Assembly: GCF_014323705.1 (NCBI RefSeq)
Contig: NZ_JABVEC010000014.1
Coordinates: 124,001-188,000 of the forward strand
DNA: 64,000 nt
From: Actinomadura alba
Lineage (GTDB): Bacteria; Actinomycetota; Actinomycetes; Streptosporangiales; Streptosporangiaceae
Reading direction: 5' to 3'
Both the position numbers and the translations under genes were made by a program. The notes beneath the pieces were generated by a model. The model did not search any database and was not told the origin of the DNA. It saw nothing but the letters and a program-made list of their open reading frames with translations. This document shows, piece after piece, positions 1-8,489 of this stretch. Numbering within the stretch: the first letter of the stretch is position 1; each line of letters opens with the position of its first letter.

Positions 1-2
1 GC

Positions 3-284
3 CGCCCTGTTGCGTACGGGTCCGGGCCGGGCTATCTGCACGGCACCGGGTCGTTCCACAAGGACGGGCCGCGCAACGGCGCGTTCCTTGTGGTGACCGG
101 CGCCGACCTGGCCGACCACGCGGTGCCGGGCCGGCCGTACACTCTCGGGAAGTTGCAACTGGCGCGTGCACTCGCCGACGTGCGGGCACTGCGCCGCCGC
201 GGGATCCCGGTCCTGCGGCTGCATCTGCGCGACCCCATCGAGGGGGCCGGAAGACTGATCGACATCGCGAGGGATGCCCGATGA
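3..284 (+). CDS. pgi: Glucose-6-phosphate isomerase, C-terminal end (5' end outside window)
   Basis: Open from the window edge; about 93 residues are visible. It reads like the C-terminus of the long actinobacterial isomerases that interconvert glucose-6-phosphate and fructose-6-phosphate. The hallmark stretch GYLHGTGSFHKDGP, close to the family's LHSTGQxHKGGP, is present, followed by VPGRPYTLGKLQLARALADV. The stop codon overlaps the start of the next gene (ATGA at 281-284), so the two are probably co-translated. Its tail aligns with the tail of that next gene, making the two tandem paralogues. This copy keeps the conserved motif, so I take it to be the active isomerase. The family assignment is confident for a fragment, but the rest of the protein cannot be judged. 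Confidence 0.7.
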   Translation, partial: RPVAYGSGPGYLHGTGSFHKDGPRNGAFLVVTGADLADHAVPGRPYTLGKLQLARALADVRALRRRGIPVLRLHLRDPIEGAGRLIDIARDAR

Positions 285-2113
285 GGGGTTTCACCGCGGT
301 CAGCGCGGAGGACGTGCGGATCACGGCACGGGGGCCGGTGCGCGAGGCGGCCGAGCGAGTGCTGGGCCGCCTGTGGATCGACGAGGTCCCGGTCCGCCTC
401 GCCTCCGAGGATCCGACGCTGTGGCCGTCCGGAGCGACCTATCCCGAGAGTGAACCCGGCGCGCGGGAACCGGCGTCGCACGTGTGTTGGCCCGCCCAGC
501 CGGGGCCCGCCCGCGCGCTGCTCGCGGAGATCGGCGCGCTGGTGGAACGCGGCCGCGCCGCGGGACTGACCGATGTCGTCCTGGTGGGCTCGGGTCCCCA
601 GGCGAGGGCGGCCGAGCTGCTCGCGCGCAGCGGACTCCGAGACCCCGCCACGGCGGCCCCCCGGGCCCGGCGGACGCCGCTCACCGTTCTCGACGGCCGC
701 GATCCGGCACCCCTGCTGCGCGTGAGCCTCGATGAGGGTCTGCTCCACCGCATGCTCGTGGTGATCACCGGCGAGAGCGCCGGCACCGACGCGCTGCACC
801 GGATCCTCGCCCAGGCGCTGCGGGACAAGGGTCTGTCACGGGCCGAGGTCGCCGAGCGATTCGTCTTCCTGGCCGAGCCGGGCAGCCCGGGTGCCGCACG
901 CGCCGAGAAGGAGGGCCACACCGTCGTCGACGGCGTCGCGGGGCAGGTCTTCGGAGCCCTCTCCCCGGCCTCGCTCGTGCCCGCCGCTCTCGCCGGGGTC
1001 GACGTGGCGGAACTGCTCGACGTGGCGACCTCGGTGCTGCCGTCACTGACCCGGCCGGAGAACAACCCCGGGCTCGTCCTCGGCGCGATCCTGGGCGGGT
1101 GCGCTCGGGCCGGCCGTGACAAGGTGGTCCTCGGTGACTTCCCCGCGCGGTCGGCCGGGCTCGGCCCGTGGATCGCGTCGCTGCTGAGCGGCGCAACGCA
1201 CGGCGGGCTGACACCGGTGGTGCAGCAGGGCGGGCTTCCGCTGGCGCCCGCCGACGATCTGTTCCAGATCGCTCTCGACGGGCGGCCGCACCAGGACGAG
1301 GCGACCGTGTCGGGGCCGCTCGGCGCCCAGCTCGTGGTGTGGGAGTACGCCGCCGCCGTCGCCGCCTACCTGCTGGCGGCCGACCCTTTCGCGACCCGGA
1401 TCCGTACGGGGCCCGGCCCACGACAGACCCGCACCGCGACGGACCCACGGGCGAACACCGCGACGGACACACCGGCGGACACACCGGCGGACACGGCCAC
1501 GGACGCGGAGACGGACCCGGAAGAGGCCGACGCCGAAGAGGCCCGCACCGGAGAGACCGGCCCCGGAGACACCGGCACGGCGCGGGCCGGTGACTGGCCG
1601 GCGGGCTCACCGGTCGGGGCTCCCGCGTTCACCGTGGGCCCGGCCACCGATGTCATCGAGGTCCACGCCGACGAGAAGCTCCTCCCCAGTGTGAGAGACC
1701 TCAAGGGCGTGCTCGACGGGCTGATCGGCGCCATGCCGCCGGATGGGTACGTCACGGTCATGGCGTATCTCGATCGGGATCGGGCACAAGGGCAGGGCAA
1801 CGGGGTTCGCCGGTTGGCGGCACTGCTCGCGTCGCGCTGCGGCAGGCCGGTCACGGTCGAGTGGGGACCGTTTTACCCGGTATTCCCTGATAGAGGTATA
1901 GAGAAGGGCGTATTTCTGATACTGACCGGGAACGTCATGCATGACGCTGCTGTTCCAGATAAGCGATACCGGCTGAGCGGTCTGCAACTCGCGGACGCGC
2001 TCGGAGATGTCCGGGGGCTCAGCGAGCGGGGGCGGCCGGTCGTCCGCCTGCACCTGCACAATCGCTGGACCGGGATCGCACACTTGCTCGAAGCAGCCCG
2101 AGGAGGGGCATGA
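281..2113 (+). CDS. Divergent glucose-6-phosphate isomerase paralogue, probably not a standard isomerase
   Basis: 610 aa. The overall architecture matches actinobacterial Pgi: SIS-like domains, a conserved core around '[16 protein letters not shown]' and '[13 protein letters not shown]', and a C-terminal '[13 protein letters not shown]' region. The phosphosugar-binding motifs I expect from memory are replaced. GMGGSS reads GSGPQA (about 103-108), SSKSGGTVET reads [10 protein letters not shown] (about 162-171), and the C-terminal LHSTGQxHKGGP reads [15 protein letters not shown] Thr/Asp/Ala/Glu-rich linker at about 380-440 is encoded by short DNA repeats. ATGA overlaps join it to the gene before and to zwf after. 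I infer a paralogue with a structural, regulatory or altered catalytic role in the pentose-phosphate operon. It could also be decaying, although the frame is intact. Confidence 0.65.
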   Translation: MRGFTAVSAEDVRITARGPVREAAERVLGRLWIDEVPVRLASEDPTLWPSGATYPESEPGAREPASHVCWPAQPGPARALLAEIGALVERGRAAGLTDVVLVGSGPQARAAELLARSGLRDPATAAPRARRTPLTVLDGRDPAPLLRVSLDEGLLHRMLVVITGESAGTDALHRILAQALRDKGLSRAEVAERFVFLAEPGSPGAARAEKEGHTVVDGVAGQVFGALSPASLVPAALAGVDVAELLDVATSVLPSLTRPENNPGLVLGAILGGCARAGRDKVVLGDFPARSAGLGPWIASLLSGATHGGLTPVVQQGGLPLAPADDLFQIALDGRPHQDEATVSGPLGAQLVVWEYAAAVAAYLLAADPFATRIRTGPGPRQTRTATDPRANTATDTPADTPADTATDAETDPEEADAEEARTGETGPGDTGTARAGDWPAGSPVGAPAFTVGPATDVIEVHADEKLLPSVRDLKGVLDGLIGAMPPDGYVTVMAYLDRDRAQGQGNGVRRLAALLASRCGRPVTVEWGPFYPVFPDRGIEKGVFLILTGNVMHDAAVPDKRYRLSGLQLADALGDVRGLSERGRPVVRLHLHNRWTGIAHLLEAARGGA

Positions 2114-3666
2114 GTTCGCCCGCCCAGAGACCAACACAGCAGACCGGTGAGATGGCCAACCCGTTGCGGGACCCACGAGACAAACGGCTCCCACGTGTCG
2201 CCCCCCCGTGCATGCTGATCCTTTTCGGCGTGACCGGTGACCTCGCCCGCAAGAAGCTGCTGCCCGCGATCTATGATCTGGCCAACCGTGGCCTGCTTCC
2301 CCCGGGGTTCTCCCTCGTCGGCTTCGCCCGGCGCGAGTGGGAGAACCAGGACTTCCGGGCGGTCGCGTTCGAGGCCGTCAAGGAGCACGCGCGCACGCCG
2401 TTCCGTGAGGACGTATGGAAGCACTTGTCCGACGGCATGCACTTCGTGCCGGGTGAGCTGGACGACCCGGAGGCCTTCGACCGGCTCGCGCAGACCGTCA
2501 AGGAGCTCGACCGCGACCGCGGAGCCGGCGGCAACTACGCCTTCTACCTGTCCATCCCGCCGAAGCTCTTCCCGGTCGCCACCGAGCAGCTGCAGCGCAG
2601 CGGGCTCGCCCAGGGCGACGACGGCTGGCGCCGGGTGGTCATCGAGAAGCCGTTCGGTCATGACCTGGCCAGCGCGATGGAGCTGAACAAACTCCTCCAT
2701 CAGGTCTTCCCCGAGGAGTCGATCTTCCGGATCGACCATTACCTCGGCAAGGAGACGGTGCAGAACATCCTGGCCCTGCGCTTCGCCAACGCGCTCTTCG
2801 AACCGGTCTGGAACCGCTCGTACGTCGACCACGTGCAGATCACCATGGCCGAGGACATCGGCATCGGCGGCCGGGCCGGCTACTACGACGGCATCGGCGC
2901 GGCACGCGACGTGATTCAGAACCACCTGCTGCAGCTGATGGCGCTGACCGCGATGGAGGAGCCCACCTCCTTCAACGCGGAGGCGGTGCGGATGGAGAAG
3001 GCGAAGGTCCTGTCGGCGGTGCGGGTGCCGGACGACCTCGGCCTGTACACCGCCCGAGGGCAGTACGCCGGGGGCTGGCAGGGCGGGGTGAAGGTCGGCG
3101 GCTACCTGGACGAGGAGGGGATTTCGCCTGACTCGACCACCGAGACCTACGCGGCGATCAAGCTCGGCATCGACTCGCGGCGCTGGGCGGGCGTGCCGTT
3201 CTACCTGCGCACCGGAAAGCGGCTCAGCCGCCGGGTGACCGAGGTGGCCGTGATGTTCCAGCGCGCGCCGCACCTGCCGTTCTCGGAGACCGACACCGAG
3301 GAGCTCGGGCAAAACGCGCTCGTCATCCGGGTCCAGCCGGACGAGGGCGTCACACTCCGGTTCGGCTCCAAGGTGCCCGGCACGTCGATGGAGGTCCGCG
3401 ACGTCAACATGGACTTCGCCTATGGCGAGTCCTTCACCGAGGCGTCGCCCGAGGCCTACGAGCGCCTGCTGCTGGACGTGCTGATCGGCGATCCGCCGCT
3501 GTTCCCACGGCAGGAGGAGGTAGAGCTCTCCTGGATGATCCTGGATCCGATCGAGGCGCACTGGGCCCGGCAGGGTAAGCCGGAGCAGTATCCCGCCGGC
3601 GGGTACGGCCCGGAGTCCGCGGACCGGCTCATGGCCCGGGACGGCCGCCAGTGGAGGAGGCTCTGA
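2110..3666 (+). CDS. zwf: Glucose-6-phosphate 1-dehydrogenase
   Basis: 518 aa, normal family length. It oxidises glucose-6-phosphate to 6-phosphogluconolactone with NADP, the entry step of the oxidative pentose phosphate pathway, in the cytoplasm. The dinucleotide-binding segment [15 protein letters not shown] lies near residues 37-51. The active-site signature RIDHYLGKE lies near residue 208 and includes the catalytic His. Further family blocks are VIEKPFGHD and LRTGKRL. Its ATG overlaps the preceding stop (ATGA), and opcA begins two bases after its stop. The order zwf-opcA-pgl matches the classical actinomycete pentose-phosphate operon, so identity is essentially certain. Confidence 0.97.
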   Translation: MSSPAQRPTQQTGEMANPLRDPRDKRLPRVAPPCMLILFGVTGDLARKKLLPAIYDLANRGLLPPGFSLVGFARREWENQDFRAVAFEAVKEHARTPFREDVWKHLSDGMHFVPGELDDPEAFDRLAQTVKELDRDRGAGGNYAFYLSIPPKLFPVATEQLQRSGLAQGDDGWRRVVIEKPFGHDLASAMELNKLLHQVFPEESIFRIDHYLGKETVQNILALRFANALFEPVWNRSYVDHVQITMAEDIGIGGRAGYYDGIGAARDVIQNHLLQLMALTAMEEPTSFNAEAVRMEKAKVLSAVRVPDDLGLYTARGQYAGGWQGGVKVGGYLDEEGISPDSTTETYAAIKLGIDSRRWAGVPFYLRTGKRLSRRVTEVAVMFQRAPHLPFSETDTEELGQNALVIRVQPDEGVTLRFGSKVPGTSMEVRDVNMDFAYGESFTEASPEAYERLLLDVLIGDPPLFPRQEEVELSWMILDPIEAHWARQGKPEQYPAGGYGPESADRLMARDGRQWRRL

Positions 3667-3668
3667 GC

Positions 3669-4670
3669 ATGCACATCGACCTCACGCACACCACTACGCG
3701 CCGCATCCAGGAGTCGCTGCTGCAGGCCCGCCATCTGATGGGTGGCCCCGCGGTCGGCATGGTGCTCACGCTGGTCATTGTCGCGGACGAGTCGGCGCAG
3801 TACGACGCCGTGCGCGCCTCGACCGAGGCCGCGCGGGAGCACCCGTGCCGGATCCTCACGGTGATCTCCCGCGACCCGCGCGGAAGCTCGTCGCGGCTCG
3901 ACGCCGAGATCCGCATGGGCGAGACGGGGCCGGGCGAGACCGTCCTGCTGCGGATGTACGGTCCGCTCGCCGAGCACGCCGACTCGGTGGTGATGCCGCT
4001 GCTCGTGCCCGACACGCCGGTGGTGACCTGGTGGCCCGGTAACGCGGCGAACGTGCCGGGCGAAGACCCGCTGGGAGCCCTCGCGCAGCGCCGGGTGACC
4101 GACGCCTACGCGGCCCCCGACCGGCTCGCGACGCTGGCCCGGCTGGCCGACGTCTACAAGCCCGGCGACACCGACTTCGCGTGGACCCGGCTGACCCCCT
4201 GGCGCACGCTGCTCGCCGCCGCGCTGGACCAGCGCCATGGCGACATCATGTCCGGCGAGGTCGAGGCCGAGCGGGACAGCCCCAGCGCGGAGCTCCTGGC
4301 CTCGTGGCTGGCGATGCGCCTCGCGGTGCCGCTGCGACGCACCATCTCCGACGGCCCCGGCATCACGGCCGTGCGGCTGGCCACCTCGGACGGCGAGATC
4401 GCCGTGACGCGCCCGGACGGGCGGGTCGCCACGCTGTTGTGGCCGGGGCAGCCGGAACGTCAGGTCGCCCTGCACCGGCGGCCGATCGCGGAGCTTCTGG
4501 CCGAGGAGCTGCGGCGGCTCGATCCCGATGAGGTCTATCAGGAGACGGCCGCCTGGTTCGCCAAGAACCTCGCCGCGACGGCGTCGACGGACGGCACCGG
4601 GAGCGAGGCCGGGAGCAAGGCCGGGAGCGAGGCCGGGAGCGAGGCCGACGACGTGGCGACCGGCCAGTGA
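3669..4670 (+). CDS. opcA: G6PDH assembly protein OpcA
   Basis: 333 aa. OpcA is the partner needed for assembly or redox regulation of glucose-6-phosphate dehydrogenase in actinobacteria and cyanobacteria. Recognised by MHIDLTHTTTRRIQESLLQA at the start and the 'MPLLVPDTPVVTWWPG' block. I chose ATG 3669 over the upstream GTG at 3651: GGAGG just before the zwf stop gives good spacing, and homologues begin at the shorter position. The last 25 or so residues are Gly-Ser-Glu-Ala repeats encoded by a 12-bp tandem DNA repeat near 4607-4645, likely a disordered tail. The stop overlaps the GTG of pgl. Confidence 0.93.
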   Translation: MHIDLTHTTTRRIQESLLQARHLMGGPAVGMVLTLVIVADESAQYDAVRASTEAAREHPCRILTVISRDPRGSSSRLDAEIRMGETGPGETVLLRMYGPLAEHADSVVMPLLVPDTPVVTWWPGNAANVPGEDPLGALAQRRVTDAYAAPDRLATLARLADVYKPGDTDFAWTRLTPWRTLLAAALDQRHGDIMSGEVEAERDSPSAELLASWLAMRLAVPLRRTISDGPGITAVRLATSDGEIAVTRPDGRVATLLWPGQPERQVALHRRPIAELLAEELRRLDPDEVYQETAAWFAKNLAATASTDGTGSEAGSKAGSEAGSEADDVATGQ

Positions 4671-5446
4671 GCCCCCCGACCGTCCTGGTCCATCGCGACC
4701 CGACCGTGCTGGCGAAGGCCGTGGCCGCCCGTCTCGTGACCCGGCTGGTGGACGTCCAGTCCGCTCGTGGCACGGGATCGGTGGTCCTCACAGGGGGTGG
4801 GGTCGGCACCGCCGTGCTGCGCGAACTGGCCGCCTCCGGCGCACGCGAGGCGATCGACTGGCGAAATCTCGACGTCTGGTGGGGGGACGAGCGCTTCCTT
4901 CCGGCCGGGCATCCGGAGCGCAACGAGACGGGGGCCCGTGCCGCCCTGCTCGACCATGTGGACGTCGACCCGGCACGGGTGCACCCGATGCCGGCGAGTG
5001 ACGGGCCGGCCGGCAACGAACCCGAGGCGGCCGCGGAGCAGTACGCCGCGGAGCTGCGGGCCGCCGCCCGGCCCGAGGACCACGGGCCGGTGCCGTCGTT
5101 CGACGTGCTCATGCTCGGGGTCGGCCCGGACGGGCATGTGGCGTCGCTCTTCCCGGGGATGCCCGCGCTGCACGACGAGCGCCCGGTCGTGGCGGTACGC
5201 GGCGCGCCGAAGCCGCCGCCCGTCCGGATCACCCTGACGTTGCCGTCGATTCAGGCCGCCAAGGAGGTCTGGATGATCGCGGCCGGCGAGGAGAAGGCCA
5301 GGGCCGTCCGCCTCGCCCTCTCGGACGCCGGCCCGGTGCAGGTGCCGGCGGCGGGCGCTCGCGGGCGGCGGCGGACCCTCGTCCTGCTCGACCGGGCGGC
5401 CGCGAGCCAGCTGCCGCCGGGCATCGAGCGCATCGCCTCGCCGTGA
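4667..5446 (+). CDS. pgl: 6-phosphogluconolactonase
   Basis: 259 aa, DevB/Pgl type. It hydrolyses 6-phosphogluconolactone made by Zwf. Visible family blocks are VLTGGGVGTAVL, 'DVWWGDERFLP' and 'MLGVGPDGHVASLFPG'. The start is GTG overlapping the opcA stop (GTGA), so opcA and pgl are translationally coupled. It is the last gene of the pentose-phosphate run. The next gene is on the opposite strand, and only 34 bases separate the stops. Confidence 0.95.
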   Translation: MSPPTVLVHRDPTVLAKAVAARLVTRLVDVQSARGTGSVVLTGGGVGTAVLRELAASGAREAIDWRNLDVWWGDERFLPAGHPERNETGARAALLDHVDVDPARVHPMPASDGPAGNEPEAAAEQYAAELRAAARPEDHGPVPSFDVLMLGVGPDGHVASLFPGMPALHDERPVVAVRGAPKPPPVRITLTLPSIQAAKEVWMIAAGEEKARAVRLALSDAGPVQVPAAGARGRRRTLVLLDRAAASQLPPGIERIASP

Positions 5447-5480
5447 CCACCCCGGCCGCTGAGGCCGCCCAGGTTCCGGA

Positions 5481-6134
5481 TCAACCGGCGGACGGGCGGC
5501 CCGGCGGCCACTCGGGGGCCGGCTCGCCCTCGGGCACGACGACCCGGAACAGCCGCATCTGCAGCGCGAGGGCCGCGTAGTAGCCGACGAGGGTGACGAG
5601 TTCCACCATGCCCGCCCGGCCCAGCACGGCCGCCGCCTCGACGTACAGCGGATCGCCGAGGTCCCCGTCGGCGATCAGCTGCCGGGTGGCCTCGTGCACG
5701 ACGCGCTCGCGGGCGTCCGCGAAGACCGGGTCATCCCCGCATCGCAGCGCGGTGAGCTCCCCCTCGCTCAGCCCGGCGGCACGGCCGAGCCGCTCGTGGG
5801 CGTACCACTCGAAGTCCGAGCGCTCGTGGGCGGCCACCACCAGCGTCGCGATCTCACGCTCGCGGCTCGTGAAGCCCGTGCGGAAGCGCAGGGCGGCACC
5901 GAGCTCCTGCAGGGGCAGGCCGACGGCGGGGCTGTAGAGCATGGCGTTGAAGGGCCCGCGCAGCCGGCCGTCCGCGTCGATGTTGCTCGGCGCGGCGGAC
6001 CGGTCGGCCCGGGGGCCGCCGGTGATGGCGCCGTACACCTCCCCCTGCGCCTCGTCGAGCAGATGCGGATCAAGCGGCGGCAGCCGGCCGGAGGGCCGGT
6101 CGTGCGCGCTCTCGGCGCCCTGAGGGTCGATCAT
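5481..6134 (-). CDS. Carboxymuconolactone decarboxylase / AhpD-like family protein
   Basis: 217 aa. The core 'RFRTGFTSREREIATLVVAAHERSDFEWYAHERLG' is characteristic of the carboxymuconolactone decarboxylase superfamily: an all-helical fold with a basic and acidic active-site patch. The CxxC of true AhpD peroxidase partners is absent, which argues against alkylhydroperoxidase activity. A lactone decarboxylase or an unknown role is more likely. It is transcribed towards pgl and appears monocistronic. The region at 6135-6408 separates it from a divergent acyltransferase and probably holds both promoters. Confidence 0.7.
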   Translation of the reverse strand: MIDPQGAESAHDRPSGRLPPLDPHLLDEAQGEVYGAITGGPRADRSAAPSNIDADGRLRGPFNAMLYSPAVGLPLQELGAALRFRTGFTSREREIATLVVAAHERSDFEWYAHERLGRAAGLSEGELTALRCGDDPVFADARERVVHEATRQLIADGDLGDPLYVEAAAVLGRAGMVELVTLVGYYAALALQMRLFRVVVPEGEPAPEWPPGRPSAG

Positions 6135-6408
6135 CTACCGCACGTTATGCCAAGAACGCGCCAAGCACATCGCGCACGGGACCGGTCGCCTTGGCCGACC
6201 CGGCCCGTACCAGGTCACCCGGTCAACGCCGGTGCGGCAGACCACGGGGACCGATCCCCCGAAACCGATCCCACGATGAGGAGGCAGGACGTGACAGGAC
6301 CAGAAACGGCCTGCTCATCCCCCTGTAGTCAGTCTGTAACAAATGTCGGCGAATGTCGGTAATGATGATTTTCTTAGCGATCTCAGCCACGACGCCGGGG
6401 AGGAACCC

Positions 6409-7551
6409 ATGCCGCTGATGCGGATCCGCACCGAGATCGACGATCGGCCCGGCCGGCTCGCGGTCCTCACCGCCGCACTCGCCGCCGAGCGGGCGAACAT
6501 CCTCGACCTGTCCGTACAGGTCGGCACCGACGGCGTGGTGGACGAATTCGTCGTCGACGTGCCGCCGGACACCGACCGGGGCGCCCTCACCGCCGTGCTC
6601 GAGGCGGCGGGTGGCAGCCGTACGGCGGTGGTCCCCGCCGATCCCCGCGAGCTCGTGGACGAGCCGACCCGCGTGCTCACCCTCGTCGCCCGGCTGCGCG
6701 CCGACCCTCGGGCACTGCCTGAGGTCCTCGCCGACCTGCTCCGCGCGGACGAGGCCCGCAGTGTGGTCCACAGCGTGGACGGGCCGCTCGCGGCCGATGA
6801 CGAGCCGGCCGACACGCTCACGGTGCCGATCGACCGTCGGCGGGCCGTTCGGCTGCGGCGGGCGGGGCTGCCCTTCACCGCGACCGAGGCGGCGCGTGCC
6901 GACGCGCTCGTACGGGCGGCGCTCCCCGGCGTGGTGTCCGGTCCGACCCGGCGGCGGGTGTCACTCAGAGACGGCACCGAGATCGTCGTACGGCCTCTCG
7001 AAGAGCGTGACGGGGCGGCCGTCCGCGCCATGCACGAGCGCTGCTCGGCCGAGAGCCGCCGGCTGCGCTACTTCAGCGCCGAGCCGGCCATCGCACAGCG
7101 CCTGCTCGACACCTTCTCCCGGCGTTCGCACGGCCTGACCCTGGTGGCCGAAGGACCGGACGGTTCCGTCCTGGCCCTCGCCCACCTGATGCACGTGCTC
7201 GATCCCGGCGTCGCCGAGACGGCGTTCCTGATCGAAGATCAGTGGCAGGGGCGAGGGCTCGGCCGGGCGCTCACCGAGCTGCTGGTGACGATGGCGCGGG
7301 AGCAGGGGCTGGTGGAGCTGCGCGCGGCCGTGCTCGACGAGAACGCCCGCATGCGCGAGCTCCTCGTGTCCTTCGGCGGCCGGGTCCGCGCGTCCGGCCG
7401 GCCCGGCGTAGTGGAGATCAGGCTTCGGCTCGACCACCGGGCCGGTCGACCCGGCGGAGCCGGCGCGGAACCGGCGGCGGGCGACCGCCGCGGCCGGTCG
7501 TTGGCGCGGTCGGTGGCGCGGTCGGGGCGCGGAACCGCCCGAGGCCGTTGA
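6409..7551 (+). CDS. ACT-domain GNAT acyltransferase (probable protein lysine acetyltransferase)
   Basis: 380 aa from ATG 6409, chosen for the GGGGAGG just upstream; an in-frame ATG at 6343 would add 22 residues. The N-terminus is an ACT domain (MRIRTEIDDRPGRLAVLTAA, then a second ACT-like half). The C-terminal half, from about residue 185, is a GNAT domain with acetyl-CoA motif A 'FLIEDQWQGRGLGRALTEL'. ACT-GNAT fusions in actinobacteria are known as amino-acid-regulated protein acetyltransferases acting on acyl-CoA synthetases. I assign this role by domain layout only. The C-terminus is a low-complexity Arg/Gly tail. The next gene starts 28 bases downstream and could be co-transcribed. Confidence 0.78.
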   Translation: MPLMRIRTEIDDRPGRLAVLTAALAAERANILDLSVQVGTDGVVDEFVVDVPPDTDRGALTAVLEAAGGSRTAVVPADPRELVDEPTRVLTLVARLRADPRALPEVLADLLRADEARSVVHSVDGPLAADDEPADTLTVPIDRRRAVRLRRAGLPFTATEAARADALVRAALPGVVSGPTRRRVSLRDGTEIVVRPLEERDGAAVRAMHERCSAESRRLRYFSAEPAIAQRLLDTFSRRSHGLTLVAEGPDGSVLALAHLMHVLDPGVAETAFLIEDQWQGRGLGRALTELLVTMAREQGLVELRAAVLDENARMRELLVSFGGRVRASGRPGVVEIRLRLDHRAGRPGGAGAEPAAGDRRGRSLARSVARSGRGTARGR

Positions 7552-7579
7552 CCCATGCCGGTGCTGGGACGATGTCCTG

Positions 7580-8368
7580 GTGACCGGCATCTATGACAAC
7601 CCGTGGGCGTACGAGCTGGCCTGCTCCTTTCGTGACGTCGCCGCTGAGGTCGACGCCGTGCTCGGCTGGTGCGCGGAGCACCGGCCGCCGGTGCGCACCG
7701 TACTCGAGCTGGCGGCGGGGCCCGCGGAACACGCCCGCGAGTTCGCCCGGCGGGGAGTGGCCGCCACCGCGCTCGACCTCAATCCGGCGATGTGCGAGTA
7801 CGCCGCGGAGCAGGCCGGGCTCACCGGGGTACGGCTCGCCGTCGTGCGGGCGGACATGGCAGCCTTCGAGCTCGGCCGCCGGTTCGACCTCATCGTCACG
7901 ATGCTCGACTCCACCGCGCACCTGTCGACGCTGGACGATCTCGTCGCCCACCTGGACCGCACCGCGGCGCACCTCGAGCCGGACGGGCTCTACGTCCTGG
8001 AAATGAGCCACCCCGCCGACCGGCTGACCGACGAACCGAGGGTCAGCACCGGCTGGCAGGTCGAACGCGCGGGCGCGCACGCCACCGTCCGCTGGGGCGA
8101 GCCGGGCGACCGGCTCGATCCCCTCACACAGATGGTCGACGACCACGTCACCGTGACCGTCACGACGGGCGGCGAGACCCTGGTGATCCGGGACGTCGTC
8201 CCCTACCGGTTCTGGACGGCGACCGAGCTCACCGCGGCCATCCGGCTGTCCGGGATGCTGGAGGTGGTTGAGCAGCACGGCGACTTCACCGCCGGTGTGC
8301 CACTCGACTCCCCCGAGGCCTGGCGCATGATCACCATCATGCGCCGGTCCGCCCGGCCGGGGCGCTGA
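7580..8368 (+). CDS. Class I SAM-dependent methyltransferase
   Basis: 262 aa, GTG start. Motif I is VLELAAGPAEHAREFARRG (about residues 37-55). It is followed by the acidic 'ALDLNPAMCEYA' and motif-IV-like 'FDLIVTMLDSTAHLS'. This is a Rossmann-fold small-molecule or protein methyltransferase of unknown substrate. It follows the ACT-GNAT gene by 28 bases, so co-transcription is plausible. Its stop codon lies inside the first unit of a 21-bp tandem repeat. Confidence 0.72.
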   Translation: MTGIYDNPWAYELACSFRDVAAEVDAVLGWCAEHRPPVRTVLELAAGPAEHAREFARRGVAATALDLNPAMCEYAAEQAGLTGVRLAVVRADMAAFELGRRFDLIVTMLDSTAHLSTLDDLVAHLDRTAAHLEPDGLYVLEMSHPADRLTDEPRVSTGWQVERAGAHATVRWGEPGDRLDPLTQMVDDHVTVTVTTGGETLVIRDVVPYRFWTATELTAAIRLSGMLEVVEQHGDFTAGVPLDSPEAWRMITIMRRSARPGR

Positions 8369-8469
8369 GCCCGCCCGGCCGAGAGCTGAGCCCGCCCGGC
8401 CGGGGCGCTGAGCCCGCCCGTCCGGGAGCTGAGCCCGCTCGTCCGGGAGCTGAGCCGACCGGCCCGGCC
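8364..8469. repeat. Five-copy ~21-bp tandem repeat
   Basis: Five copies of a unit reading roughly GCTGAGCCCGCCCGGCCGG begin at 8364, 8385, 8407, 8428 and 8449. The first contains the stop codon of the methyltransferase. The last copy forms one arm of the hairpin that ends the array. It lies between convergent genes. Confidence 0.8.
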
Positions 8470-8483
8470 GGCTCAGCTCCCGG
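8443..8483. terminator. Bidirectional hairpin between methyltransferase and glyA
   Basis: Perfect 15-bp arms at 8443-8457 and 8469-8483 (CCGGGAGCTGAGCCG and its complement), with an 11-base loop. It sits between the convergent ends of the methyltransferase and glyA. There is no T-run, which is usual in high-G+C actinomycetes, so a terminator role is inferred from stem strength and position. Confidence 0.6.
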
Positions 8484-8489
8484 TGCCGC

